DNA of 35,889 bases from NCBI GenBank assembly GCA_904399395.1, contig CAJFPJ010000063.1:1-35889 (forward strand). The letters run 5' to 3'. The notes below the pieces were generated by a model, which ran no database searches, had not been told where the DNA came from, and saw nothing but the letters and a program-made list of their open reading frames with translations. The translations under genes were made by a program, and so were the position numbers. Position 1 is the first letter of the stretch, and every line of letters begins with the position of its first letter. This DNA is from an uncultured Clostridia bacterium (lineage in GTDB: Bacteria > Bacillota > Clostridia > Oscillospirales > Acutalibacteraceae). This document shows positions 7,801 to 15,473 of the stretch, in pieces.

Positions 7801-8121
7801 GATAGATGAAAAATATTGTGAAAGAAGACGTAGGCTTTTCGATATAAAACACTTTAATGTATTCTGAACCGGTTTGTTTTTGAGGGGAATCGGTGAATAG
7901 CGGCGAGTGTATTGCGAAGAGAGAAGATATTTCTCGTTTGTGGTGATACCATAGAATCAGGTCGGGAGATATGCTGAATTTTTGCTGGTGGATGTGGGAA
8001 GGTTGCTGTGGTTTCTACCTGCATACAAAATCTGGCAAAACCTGCGGCTTGTCCAACTCAAAAGCTGTAAGTTACTAGGAATATATACAGGTAATCGAGA
8101 ATGTTTGGAGGATAGTGGAAT
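7801..8121. other. Intergenic stretch before trmB, little recognisable
   Basis: Unique sequence between the repeat array and trmB. A small hairpin, GAGAA-GATA-TTTCTC, lies at about 7920-7935. I see no convincing promoter with both boxes, no gene with a ribosome binding site, and no riboswitch motif. The trmB transcript may therefore begin at the promoter at 7461-7489, on the far side of the repeats. Confidence 0.4.
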
Positions 8122-8781
8122 ATGAGAATGCGAAATAAACCCTGGGCAGGGCCAGAGCTTGATGCATGTCCTTTTTTTATCCGCCGGCCGGCGGATATGC
8201 TGGGGAAATGGCATAGCTGGTTTACAAAGACGCAGCCGATCCATCTGGAACTGGGTTGCGGAAAGGGATGGTTTCTGGCGGAACTTGCACCCAAGCATCC
8301 AGAAATCAACTATGTGGGAATCGATCTGAAGGATGCGGTGCTAGCGCCGGCTAGACGGGTGATTGTTTCTTCTTTCGGCGAAAGGCCTGTGGAGAATGTA
8401 GCGCTGACAGCTCAGGATATTGAAAGACTCATGATGGTGATGGATGAGCGGGATTCTGTGGACCGGATCTACATAAACTTCTGCAATCCGTGGCCAAAGC
8501 CCAGGCATTATAAAAGGAGGCTTACATATCCTACTCGACTCATGGACTACCGGAAGCTTATGAGGCCGGGTGCAGAACTTTGGTTTAAAACGGATGATAT
8601 GCCACTTTACAAGGATACCCTTCGTTACCTTGAGGAAAGCGGATATCGTATCTTATGGCAGACAGAGGATCTTCATAATGCAGAGGATGCGGAGGAAGAC
8701 ATGCGGGCTATGACTGAGCACGAGAAAATGTTTTCTGAAAAGGGAATTCGCATTAAAGCGCTGCGAGCGATTCCGGAATGA
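8122..8781 (+). CDS. trmB: tRNA (guanine-N7-)-methyltransferase TrmB
   Basis: Makes m7G at position 46 of the variable loop of tRNAs with S-adenosylmethionine. The 219-residue protein has motif I ELGCGKG (43-49) for cofactor binding, the acidic GIDLKD of the next strand, and the family-defining NPWPKPRHYKRRL segment, here in the form NFCNPWPKPRH instead of the more usual F-x-D-P-W-P. The C-terminal TEHEKMFSEKGIRIK is also typical. GGAGG lies 10 bases before the ATG. It stands alone between the repeat region and the M23 peptidase gene. Confidence 0.96.
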   Translation: MRMRNKPWAGPELDACPFFIRRPADMLGKWHSWFTKTQPIHLELGCGKGWFLAELAPKHPEINYVGIDLKDAVLAPARRVIVSSFGERPVENVALTAQDIERLMMVMDERDSVDRIYINFCNPWPKPRHYKRRLTYPTRLMDYRKLMRPGAELWFKTDDMPLYKDTLRYLEESGYRILWQTEDLHNAEDAEEDMRAMTEHEKMFSEKGIRIKALRAIPE

Positions 8782-8848
8782 TCATCAGGTTGCAGCATAG
8801 AGTTTTGTAAAAACTTCTTCTTTCCCAGGCGGAAAAACTGCTGGAAGG

Positions 8849-8874
8849 CATATGCATATTTTTTTGTGCATATG
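8849..8874 (+). other. Inverted repeat with U-rich loop between trmB and the M23 gene
   Basis: Arms CATATGCA (8849-8856) and TGCATATG (8867-8874) form an 8-bp stem around a loop of mostly T. The T-run is inside the loop rather than after the stem, so it is not a standard terminator. It lies 28 bases before the start of the peptidase gene and could be a leader hairpin affecting its translation. Confidence 0.35.
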
Positions 8875-8902
8875 GTTTTCAGAGGGAAAGGGGGAGTTTT
8901 TA

Positions 8903-9928
8903 ATGTATATTCTTTTCCGAAAACATGCCGCTCGGGGAGGAATTGCTGCCTTTCTTGCCGTATTGGTTATTGGTGGCATATGCATCCAGTCTGCTTTTGC
9001 GGATTCCGGGCAGGAAAAGCAATTTATCCGGTATGTGGAATTCAATCCTACCTTTTCTGCCATGGAAAGGGCGTTGGAATTGGATATACGTTCTCATGAG
9101 GAAGAAATTCCTGTAAATTGGGTGGATCTTCTTGCCATAGGTACAGCTTCCTGTGGTGGGAATTTTTCCGGTTTTTCTCTTTCTTATCTGGATAAAACAG
9201 CCCAGCGTCTCCAGCAGGGAGAAACGATTGAGGAAATCACCCGAAATATGCCCTATTACGCCTATTACAGGGAAGCTTACGGTGCTGTGCTGGACGGCCT
9301 CGTGGGAGAATACGAGGTATATCTTCCTGATGAATCGGGGCAGGGGGGCAGTTGGAAGCGAAGTTACGGGCTGAAAGCTTTTTCTCCTATTGCCGAGGGG
9401 TGGTATTATGAAGGCTATGATGATTTCGGGCAGAGTAGGACTTACGGCTACGCCCGCCGTCACCTGGGGCATGATATGTTGGGATCTGTGGGTACTCCTG
9501 TTGTGGCGGTGGAAAGTGGCCGGGTGGAGGCGGTGGGTTGGAATCAATACGGAGGCTGGCGTATAGGAATTCGCAGTCTAGATGGAAAGCGGTATTACTA
9601 TTACGCCCATCTCCGAAAGGATCATCCGTATACGCCCCTTGCTCAGGAGGGATGCTATGTGACGGCCGGTGATGTGATCGGGTATTTGGGCCAAACCGGT
9701 TACAGCCTCACGGAAAATACCAACAATATTGAGATCCCGCACCTTCACTTTGGGCTGGAGCTTATTTTTGACGAATCTCAGAAAGAAAGCGATAATGAAA
9801 TCTGGGTGGATGTTTATGCTTTGACGCGGCTTCTTTCCAGACATCGGTGCACGGTGGTACGGGACGAAGATACGGGAGAGTATAAAAGGGAATATGCCTT
9901 TCGGGAGGTTCAGACGTCAGAGGATTGA
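8903..9928 (+). CDS. Secreted M23 family metallopeptidase (LytM type)
   Basis: A peptidoglycan endopeptidase-like protein with an N-terminal membrane or signal segment (about residues 12-33, ending SAFA-D). A middle region (about 40-170) is unlike known domains to my eye, and the LytM zinc peptidase domain follows (about 180-315). Expected zinc ligands are H187 and D191 (RRHLGHDMLG) and H282 (IPHLHFG), with H236 (YYAHL) and H280 as further active-site residues, so it is probably active. It would act outside the membrane on cell-wall cross-links. I chose the ATG at 8903 (341 residues) because GGGGAG lies 6 bases before it and the hydrophobic segment is then N-terminal. A GTG/ATG-type start at 8852 would add 17 residues without a clear binding site. 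Confidence 0.88.
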   Translation: MYILFRKHAARGGIAAFLAVLVIGGICIQSAFADSGQEKQFIRYVEFNPTFSAMERALELDIRSHEEEIPVNWVDLLAIGTASCGGNFSGFSLSYLDKTAQRLQQGETIEEITRNMPYYAYYREAYGAVLDGLVGEYEVYLPDESGQGGSWKRSYGLKAFSPIAEGWYYEGYDDFGQSRTYGYARRHLGHDMLGSVGTPVVAVESGRVEAVGWNQYGGWRIGIRSLDGKRYYYYAHLRKDHPYTPLAQEGCYVTAGDVIGYLGQTGYSLTENTNNIEIPHLHFGLELIFDESQKESDNEIWVDVYALTRLLSRHRCTVVRDEDTGEYKREYAFREVQTSED

Positions 9929-9975
9929 GAGGCAGAATAATGACTGGCTTGTATTTGTAAAAGTATATGAGAAAG

Positions 9976-10008
9976 CGAAAAGAGGCGCGTTGAACGCGCC
10001 TCTTTTCG
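9976..10008. terminator. Bidirectional terminator between the M23 and hsp20 genes
   Basis: A perfect 16-bp inverted repeat (CGAAAAGAGGCGCGTT with its complement) around a single central base; the ends of the stem are A-rich on one side and T-rich on the other. It lies between the convergent M23 peptidase and hsp20 genes and can serve both. Confidence 0.85.
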
Positions 10009-10054
10009 TAAAATATGGGAGGATTCATTTGTAAACCAAGGTGGGAGCAGCAAA

Positions 10055-10483
10055 TCAGTGAATTTCAATCCGGTGAGAAGCAGGGACCTCTTCCGCTTGT
10101 TTTGGTAGCGTCAGATGAAGAACGCCGTCTGTATATCGGGCCGAAATCTGGTCGGCTTGGATGCCGCTGATATCAAAGCTGCGGCGAAGCGTACCATACC
10201 GGCGTTCCCGATGAATATAATTTTTTTCATCTCCGTTTGTATCTTCTTTGTGTTCGGCAGAGATGGTCAAACGGTCGCCGTTTATATCCACGGAGATTTC
10301 CTCTTTTTTAAATCCGGGAAGATCGGCGGTCAGTTCATAAGAAGTACCGTTGTCTACAATATCGGTCCCACCGAAGGCCGAAAAGAAATTGTCACCAAAG
10401 CTGTTGAATAAGCTCCGGCCCAATGAATCAAAATAAGAGAACATATCGTTGTCTCTGCGGTCAAAAGGCATTAAATCAAACAT
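10055..10483 (-). CDS. Small heat shock protein, Hsp20/alpha-crystallin family
   Basis: An ATP-independent chaperone that holds unfolding proteins in large oligomers. The 142-residue protein has a short Phe-rich N-terminal arm (about 1-38), the alpha-crystallin domain (about 39-130) with ELTADLPGFKKEEISVDINGD-like strands, HRERRYGTLRRSF, and the conserved A-x-x-x-x-G-V-L-x-L-x-x-P-K (ARYTDGVLHLTLPK). The C-terminal tail is short and ends in RIEIH, where IEI is the I-x-I assembly motif. AGGAGG lies 8 bases before the ATG. Regulation is probably by HrcA through the CIRCE element upstream (10737-10763), with a long structured leader between (10585-10658). Confidence 0.93.
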   Translation of the reverse strand: MFDLMPFDRRDNDMFSYFDSLGRSLFNSFGDNFFSAFGGTDIVDNGTSYELTADLPGFKKEEISVDINGDRLTISAEHKEDTNGDEKNYIHRERRYGTLRRSFDISGIQADQISARYTDGVLHLTLPKQAEEVPASHRIEIH

Positions 10484-10584
10484 ACGTCATTCCTCCTGAA
10501 GATATCGATGTATAAAATTGATATAGGGGTTATCTTTTTCCTGCTGCCGCTTTGGTGCAAATCTTCGCGGCAATATATTGGCAC

Positions 10585-10658
10585 ACGGCAGGCTCACATC
10601 CTTTCGATTCCTGAAAGGAAGAGTCTTACGACTTTAGGGGAAGTATCCCTGGTGCCGT
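10585..10658 (-). promoter_or_regulatory. Cloverleaf-like structured leader upstream of hsp20
   Basis: An outer 6-bp helix (ACGGCA 10585-10590 with TGCCGT 10653-10658) closes three consecutive hairpins: CCTTTC/GAAAGG (10600-10618, 7-base loop), AGTC/GACT (10622-10633, 4-base loop) and AGGG/CCCT (10636-10650, 7-base loop). It lies between the CIRCE element and the hsp20 ribosome binding site and would be in the hsp20 leader if transcription starts at or above the TATAAT on the minus strand at 10681-10676. It lacks the conserved T-loop and D-loop bases of a tRNA and matches no riboswitch that I recognise. The fold comes from reading complementary segments by eye, not from an energy calculation. 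Confidence 0.4.
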
Positions 10659-10736
10659 TTCTCTTTCTTTCATTGATTATAGTATACGGTTCAATTATTA
10701 AGAATGTGTGTATTTATCTGGTATATTTTATTAAAA

Positions 10737-10763
10737 TTAGCAGTCTGTTTAGTAGAGTGCTAA
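10737..10763. promoter_or_regulatory. CIRCE operator (HrcA binding site)
   Basis: TTAGCAGTC, nine bases, then GAGTGCTAA. This matches the CIRCE consensus TTAGCACTC-N9-GAGTGCTAA at 17 of 18 arm positions. It is 254 bases upstream of the hsp20 start on the minus strand and 166 bases upstream of deoB on the plus strand. HrcA control of hsp20 is the natural reading, though the distance implies a long leader. The deoB promoter lies about 80 bases beyond the element, so control of deoB is less likely. Confidence 0.85.
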
Positions 10764-10841
10764 TTTGTGCAAACGAGGTTTGATCTGCTTTATTCTCAAG
10801 CAGACCGAAGGATTTTCTTTCCTTTTTAACGAAAAGTATGG

Positions 10842-10847
10842 TACAAT
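10842..10847 (+). promoter_or_regulatory. Probable extended -10 promoter of the deo operon
   Basis: TACAAT preceded by TGG (an extended -10, TG-N) lies 82 bases before the deoB start. The -35 region 17 bases upstream is T-rich but far from consensus, as is common for extended -10 promoters. No operator palindrome for a DeoR-type repressor is evident around it. Confidence 0.45.
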
Positions 10848-10929
10848 ACAGACAAAAGAGAACGATTTTTTAAGGATTTGCTGTATGGCAAAACCAGAGG
10901 AAGACAAATAAAGAAAGGGGGCTGCTTTT

Positions 10930-12120
10930 ATGAAACAAAAAAGGATATTTCTGATAGTGCTTGACAGCCTTGGTATCGGAGCTATGCCGGATGCAGATGA
11001 ATATGGGGATATAGGAAGCAATACTCTTGCGGCGGCTCTCTCTCAGAAAGAAGAACTGCCGAATCTGCAAAAATTGGGGCTTTTCAATATAGAGGGAGTT
11101 TGTTGCCGTCCTCCGGCAGAGAAACCCTTGGGCGTCTATGCCAGGATGAGGGAACTCTCCCAAGGAAAGGATTCCACCATTGGCCATTGGGAGATCGCTT
11201 GCTTGCCCTCCTCTAGGCCGTTGCCTACCTATCCGGAGGGATTTCCGGAATCTATCCTGAAAGCTTTTTCTGAGGAAACAGGCCGAGGGATCCTCTGCAA
11301 TAAACCCTATTCAGGAACGGATGTGATCCGGGATTATGGGGAAGAGCAGCTTCGCACCGGAAAATGGATCGTCTATACTTCGGCAGACAGCGTTTTTCAG
11401 ATAGCAGCCCATGAGGAATGTATCCCTCTTGATGAGTTGTATGCGGGCTGCCGGATTGCCCGGAGGCTTCTTACAGGGAGGGATGCCGTAGGCAGGGTTA
11501 TTGCCAGACCCTATAGTGGGCAATACCCTCATTTTGAGAGGACGGCGGGCAGGCATGATTTTTCGTTGGATCCTCCGGGCCCAACTATGCTCGATAGTCT
11601 GATGAAAAAGGGACTCGATGTTTTTTCTGTTGGAAAAATTCAGGATATCTTTGCGGGGAGAGGCATCACCAAGGCATTTCCCACTTCGGGAAACACAGAG
11701 GGAATTCAGATAACGTTGGAACTGCTTAACGAGGATTTCTGTGGCCTGTGCTTTGTAAATCTGGTGGATTTCGATACTCTTTACGGACATCGGAATGACC
11801 CAGCAGGGTATGCAGCTGCTCTGCAGGAATTTGATAAAGCTTTGCCGGCACTGCTGCAAGGACTTCGGGAGGAGGACCTTCTAATGATAACGGCGGATCA
11901 TGGCTGTGATCCCGTTACCCCTTCTACAGATCATTCCAGGGAATATACGCCTTGGCTGGTTGCCGGCCCCGGCGTGCAGGAAGGTGTGGATTTGGGAACA
12001 CTTCCCACATTCTCCGATATCGGTGCTACGGTTCTGGAATATCTGAATGTGCCTGAAGAAGGGCTTCCGGGCACTTCTCGGCTTAGTTACATTCTTCGGA
12101 GTGACAGGAAAATCATTTAA
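10930..12120 (+). CDS. deoB: Phosphopentomutase DeoB
   Basis: Interconverts ribose- or deoxyribose-1-phosphate and the 5-phosphates, linking the nucleoside phosphorylases encoded downstream with DeoC and central metabolism. The 396-residue protein is of the alkaline phosphatase superfamily. It shows VLDSLGIGAMPDA (metal ligand D12), GKDSTIGHWE (T83, the phosphorylated threonine in this family), YTSADSVFQIAAHEE, NLVDFDTLYGHRND and TADHGCDPVTPSTDHSRE, which together supply the two-manganese site. All expected motifs are present. GGGGG-type ribosome binding sequence precedes the ATG. First gene of the deo operon. Confidence 0.97.
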   Translation: MKQKRIFLIVLDSLGIGAMPDADEYGDIGSNTLAAALSQKEELPNLQKLGLFNIEGVCCRPPAEKPLGVYARMRELSQGKDSTIGHWEIACLPSSRPLPTYPEGFPESILKAFSEETGRGILCNKPYSGTDVIRDYGEEQLRTGKWIVYTSADSVFQIAAHEECIPLDELYAGCRIARRLLTGRDAVGRVIARPYSGQYPHFERTAGRHDFSLDPPGPTMLDSLMKKGLDVFSVGKIQDIFAGRGITKAFPTSGNTEGIQITLELLNEDFCGLCFVNLVDFDTLYGHRNDPAGYAAALQEFDKALPALLQGLREEDLLMITADHGCDPVTPSTDHSREYTPWLVAGPGVQEGVDLGTLPTFSDIGATVLEYLNVPEEGLPGTSRLSYILRSDRKII

Positions 12121-12147
12121 AATACCGGAAAGAAAGGAGCGAATGAT

Positions 12148-12861
12148 ATGCAGACAACAACCCCTCATAACAGTGCTTTACCGGGCGATATTGCGGGAAC
12201 GGTCTTAATGCCGGGGGATCCTCTCCGGGCAAAATTCATAGCGGAGGAATATCTGGATGAGGCTAGATGCTTCAATACAATCCGGGGAATGCTAGGGTTC
12301 ACGGGATTTTATAAGGGAAAGCGCGTCTCAGTGATGGGAAGCGGTATGGGCATGCCCTCCATTGGAATCTATTCGTATGAGCTGTATCATGTGTATCAGG
12401 TGGAGGCCATTATCCGGATAGGAACGGTGGGAGGTCTTCAGCCTTCTCTGCTGCTTGGGGATCTTCTGATCGGAATGGGGGCCTGCACCGATTCTAATTA
12501 TGCGGATCAGTACCACCTTCCGGGAACATATGCTCCCATTGCTGGGTGGCATCTTCTCCGCCGGGCTGCAGAAGAGGCGGAGAGACGTGGCTGCAGGTAT
12601 CAGGTGGGGAACCTGCTTTCCTCTGATGTTTTTTACTGCGACGATATGGAAGATCTCTCTAAATGGAAAAAGATGGGTGTTCTCGGTGTGGAAATGGAGG
12701 CTGCTGCCCTCTATATGAACGCTGCTCGGGCGGGAAAAGAAGCCTTGGCTATTTGTACGGTTTCCAATCAGATTGGCTGCGAGGGTTTTCTGCCCGTGGA
12801 AAAGCAAATGGAAACCTACCGCACCATGATGGAAATTGCTTTAGAAATTGCAGAGAAATAA
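12148..12861 (+). CDS. deoD: Purine-nucleoside phosphorylase, DeoD type, altered catalytic site
   Basis: Splits purine (deoxy)nucleosides with phosphate into the base and (deoxy)ribose-1-phosphate. The 237 residues align along their length with hexameric E. coli-type DeoD: MPGDPLRAKF (21-30, phosphate site), RGMLGFTG, MGSGMGMPS, IGMGACTDS and the ribose-binding VEMEAA (181-186). The catalytic segment differs: the usual T-V-S-D-H-I-R is T-V-S-N207-Q-I-G, and the arginine paired with that aspartate (E. coli Asp204 and Arg217) aligns with K219 in V-E-K-Q. By analogy with the Asn of trimeric phosphorylases, this may favour 6-oxopurines over adenosine (inference). AAAGGAG precedes the ATG, 27 bases after deoB. 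Confidence 0.92.
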   Translation: MQTTTPHNSALPGDIAGTVLMPGDPLRAKFIAEEYLDEARCFNTIRGMLGFTGFYKGKRVSVMGSGMGMPSIGIYSYELYHVYQVEAIIRIGTVGGLQPSLLLGDLLIGMGACTDSNYADQYHLPGTYAPIAGWHLLRRAAEEAERRGCRYQVGNLLSSDVFYCDDMEDLSKWKKMGVLGVEMEAAALYMNAARAGKEALAICTVSNQIGCEGFLPVEKQMETYRTMMEIALEIAEK

Positions 12862-12906
12862 AGGCAGAAATGTGGGCTTCCGGCAGGATAGAAAGAAGGC
12901 GGTAAT

Positions 12907-13578
12907 ATGGAGATTCGCAAAATTTTACAGGCGGTGGATCACACTCTTCTGAGCCAGACGGCCACCTGGGAGGATATTCGAAAGCTCTGTGAAGAGGGAA
13001 TGCGGTATAAAACGGCCAGTGTCTGTATTCCCCCTTGTTATGTAAAAAGAGCCTGTCAATATATAGACGGCCGTCTGCCGGTATGCACGGTGGTTGGTTT
13101 TCCGAACGGTTATAGCACCCCCGCTTCAAAAGCGTTTGAAGCACAGGAGGCTGTGGCAAACGGAGCTGACGAAATTGACATGGTGATTTCCCTGGGCTTG
13201 GTGAAGGATGGCCGGGACGATTTGGTTCTGGAAGAGATCCGGCAAATAAAGCGCGCCTGCGGAGAATCGGTGCTCAAGGTAATTGTGGAGACCTGTCTTC
13301 TAACAGAAGAGGAAAAGATCCGTATGTGCCGTATTGTGACAGAATCAGGGGCGGATTTTATCAAAACCTCCACGGGGTTCTCATCGGGGGGCGCCACTTT
13401 TTCAGATATCCGGCTGTTTAAGGCGCATGTGGGCTCTCATGTGAAAATCAAGGCTGCAGGCGGTATCGCCAGCCTGGAGGATGCGGAACGATTTCTTTCG
13501 CTGGGAGCGGATCGGCTGGGAACCAGCCGGGTGGTGAAGCTGATTCAGAAGATGGAAGATTCCTCTAAGGGGGAATAG
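12907..13578 (+). CDS. deoC: Deoxyribose-phosphate aldolase DeoC
   Basis: Cleaves deoxyribose-5-phosphate to acetaldehyde and glyceraldehyde-3-phosphate, the last step of deoxynucleoside breakdown. The 223-residue TIM barrel has the expected residues: D91 (GADEIDMV), the Schiff-base K153 in FIKTSTGF, and K182 in VKIKAAGGI. The N-terminal DHTLL and the VVGFPNG segment are also family signatures. It lies 45 bases after deoD, has a weak AAGG-type binding site, and is followed closely by cdd. Confidence 0.97.
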   Translation: MEIRKILQAVDHTLLSQTATWEDIRKLCEEGMRYKTASVCIPPCYVKRACQYIDGRLPVCTVVGFPNGYSTPASKAFEAQEAVANGADEIDMVISLGLVKDGRDDLVLEEIRQIKRACGESVLKVIVETCLLTEEEKIRMCRIVTESGADFIKTSTGFSSGGATFSDIRLFKAHVGSHVKIKAAGGIASLEDAERFLSLGADRLGTSRVVKLIQKMEDSSKGE

Positions 13579-13580
13579 GC

Positions 13581-14039
13581 ATGGAGAATTGGAAAATGCG
13601 ACTGAACGAGCTGGCTGCTACGGCTTTGAGAGCCCGCAAAAACAGCTATGCTCCCTATTCCGGCTGGACGGTAGGAGCGGCCCTGCTGGATACGGAAGGA
13701 AACATATACACCGGCTGCAATATTGAAAACGGGGCTTATGGCCCGTCCTGTTGCGCGGAGCGGGTGGCTTTTTTCACAGCTCTTGCAGCTGGAAAACGTA
13801 CTTTTTCCGCTATAGCTGTGGCAGGAGGAGCAGAAGGAACGGAGCCGCGGCAATATTGCCCTCCCTGCGGCGTATGTCGCCAGGTGATGGCAGAATTCTG
13901 CGGGGATGATTTCCCAGTGATTCTGGTGAAGGGTAAGGAGGAAACCATTATACGGACTTTAGGAGAGCTGCTGCCGGAGCGGTTCCATCTGGCTGTTTTC
14001 GATGCGGATACGGGCTTGGGAAAGGAGAGCGCTCAATGA
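13581..14039 (+). CDS. cdd: Cytidine deaminase
   Basis: Deaminates cytidine and deoxycytidine to uridine and deoxyuridine, feeding the pyrimidine phosphorylase encoded next. The 152-residue protein is of the small homotetrameric class (usually 130-150 residues). It shows CNIENGAYGPSCCAER with zinc ligand C58 and catalytic E60, and C93-P-P-C96 supplying the other two zinc ligands, followed by GVCRQVM. AAGGGGGA precedes the ATG. The gene starts two bases after the deoC stop and overlaps pdp by four bases (ATGA). Confidence 0.97.
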   Translation: MENWKMRLNELAATALRARKNSYAPYSGWTVGAALLDTEGNIYTGCNIENGAYGPSCCAERVAFFTALAAGKRTFSAIAVAGGAEGTEPRQYCPPCGVCRQVMAEFCGDDFPVILVKGKEETIIRTLGELLPERFHLAVFDADTGLGKESAQ

Positions 14040-15340
14040 GGATGTATGATATCCTTTTAAAAAAGAAGAGAGGGCAGGAGCTCAGCGAAAGAGAACTTCA
14101 CTTCTTTGTGGAAGGTTATACGAGGGGAGAAATCCCGGATTATCAGGCAAGTGCGCTTTTAATGGCCATCTGCTTAAACGGAATGACCGAAAGGGAAACG
14201 ACTGACTTAACGATGGCCATGGCGGAATCAGGGGAAATGCTGGATCTTTCTTCTTTGGAAGGGATAACGGTGGATAAGCACAGCACTGGCGGTGTGGGAG
14301 ACAAGACCACTCTGATTGTGATTCCCATCCTCGCCAGCTTGGGCCTGAAAGCTGCGAAAATGTCGGGTCGAGGCCTAGGCCACACAGGGGGCACCATTGA
14401 TAAGTTGGAGTCCATCCCTGGTTTTTGCACGGAACTGAGTCGGGAGGAATTTCTTAAAACCGTAAAGAAAACGGGTGCCGCTATAGCAGGGCAGACAGGC
14501 AATCTGGTGCCTGCGGATAAAAAGCTATACGCTCTTCGGGATGTAACGGCTACTGTGGAAAGCATTCCCCTGATTGCTTCCAGTATCATGAGTAAAAAGC
14601 TGGCGGCCGGCGCGCAGTGTATACTGCTGGATGTAAAGGTCGGCAGCGGCGCTTTTATGAAAACACTGGAGGAAGCAAAAGAGCTTGCACGTGTTATGAC
14701 AGAGATTGGGAACCGCGCCGGACGGAGGACCGGGGCTCTCATCACCAATATGGATCGTCCTCTGGGGTATGCCGTCGGCAATGCCCTTGAAGTTGCAGAG
14801 GCCTGTGAGACCCTCCGTGGAAGAGGGCCGGAGGACCTTACAGAAATCTGTATCCGGCTGGCTGGCGGTCTGTTGCAGCTTGCCGGATTATGCAAAGAAA
14901 AAGAAGAGGCTTGTGAGTGGGCGAGAGCCCAGCTTAAAAACGGTTGTGCTTTCGCAAAATGGAAAGAAATGATTGCTGCTCAGGGAGGAGACGCGCAATT
15001 TGCTGAAAATCCTAATAGGCTCCCAAAGGCAGAAAAAAAGCTATTTCTTTTTGCAGAAGAGGAGGGATATATTGCTTCCTTGAATACGGAAAAATGCGGG
15101 GAAGCTTCTGTGCTGCTTGGAGCCGGGCGTGAGCGAAAGGGAGATCCCATCGATCCGGCGGCAGGTATCCTGCTGAAAAAGAAACCTGGTGATTTCGTGC
15201 GGCAGGGTGACATTCTGGCGGAATTGCATTTTTCGGGGAAGGTCGACCCAACTGCGGCTCAGGAGATTCTACAGAAGGCGTACTCTGTCTCCCTTTATAA
15301 GCCGGAACTATCGCCGCTTATATATGAAGATTTGTTTTAA
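14036..15340 (+). CDS. pdp: Pyrimidine-nucleoside phosphorylase
   Basis: Phosphorolysis of uridine and (deoxy)thymidine to base and (deoxy)ribose-1-phosphate. The 434-residue protein begins MRMYDILLKKKRG and has the alpha domain, VDKHSTGGVGDKTTL (phosphate/substrate loop), SGRGLGHTGGT, the LYALRDVTATV and SSIMSKKLA segments of the pyrimidine-binding region, and the C-terminal GDILAELH domain typical of class II phosphorylases. The length matches the Bacillus Pdp type. AAAGGAGA lies 7 bases before the ATG. It is the last gene of the deo operon, followed by a terminator. Confidence 0.95.
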   Translation: MRMYDILLKKKRGQELSERELHFFVEGYTRGEIPDYQASALLMAICLNGMTERETTDLTMAMAESGEMLDLSSLEGITVDKHSTGGVGDKTTLIVIPILASLGLKAAKMSGRGLGHTGGTIDKLESIPGFCTELSREEFLKTVKKTGAAIAGQTGNLVPADKKLYALRDVTATVESIPLIASSIMSKKLAAGAQCILLDVKVGSGAFMKTLEEAKELARVMTEIGNRAGRRTGALITNMDRPLGYAVGNALEVAEACETLRGRGPEDLTEICIRLAGGLLQLAGLCKEKEEACEWARAQLKNGCAFAKWKEMIAAQGGDAQFAENPNRLPKAEKKLFLFAEEEGYIASLNTEKCGEASVLLGAGRERKGDPIDPAAGILLKKKPGDFVRQGDILAELHFSGKVDPTAAQEILQKAYSVSLYKPELSPLIYEDLF

Positions 15341-15354
15341 ACTCTAATACAAAC

Positions 15355-15398
15355 AAAAGGGAAGCTCGGTCCAGTAGCACTGGAGAAGCTTCCCTTTT
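15355..15398 (+). terminator. Terminator of the deo operon
   Basis: An AAAAGGGAAGCT...AGCTTCCCTTTT inverted repeat with an inner CCAGT/ACTGG stem, followed by ATTTTATTAT. It lies 15 bases after the pdp stop. Its A-rich and T-rich flanks mean it may also end the ABC transporter transcript from the other side. Confidence 0.85.
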
Positions 15399-15473
15399 AT
15401 TTTATTATAGTTGCACTCTTGAGTGAGATCTAAGTATCCCGAGTGAATAGCACAGGATCGGGCAAACGGTATA

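Noticed and set aside
7451-7867. Long open frames on both strands across the 111-bp repeats (125 and 133 codons)
   Set aside because: They exist because the period is a multiple of three. Neither has a ribosome binding site, and both encode the same low-plausibility Arg/Ser-rich repeats.
7957-8309. Minus-strand frames opposite trmB
   Set aside because: Shadows of the trmB coding strand; no similarity or start signals.
10585-10658. tRNA gene in the hsp20 leader
   Set aside because: Size and arm count fit, but the G-T-T-C-G-A-x-x-C T-loop, the D-loop G-G and a 7-bp acceptor stem are missing on both strands.
10508-10783. 91-codon plus-strand frame between hsp20 and deoB
   Set aside because: It runs through the CIRCE element and the structured leader, has no ribosome binding site and shows no recognisable domain.
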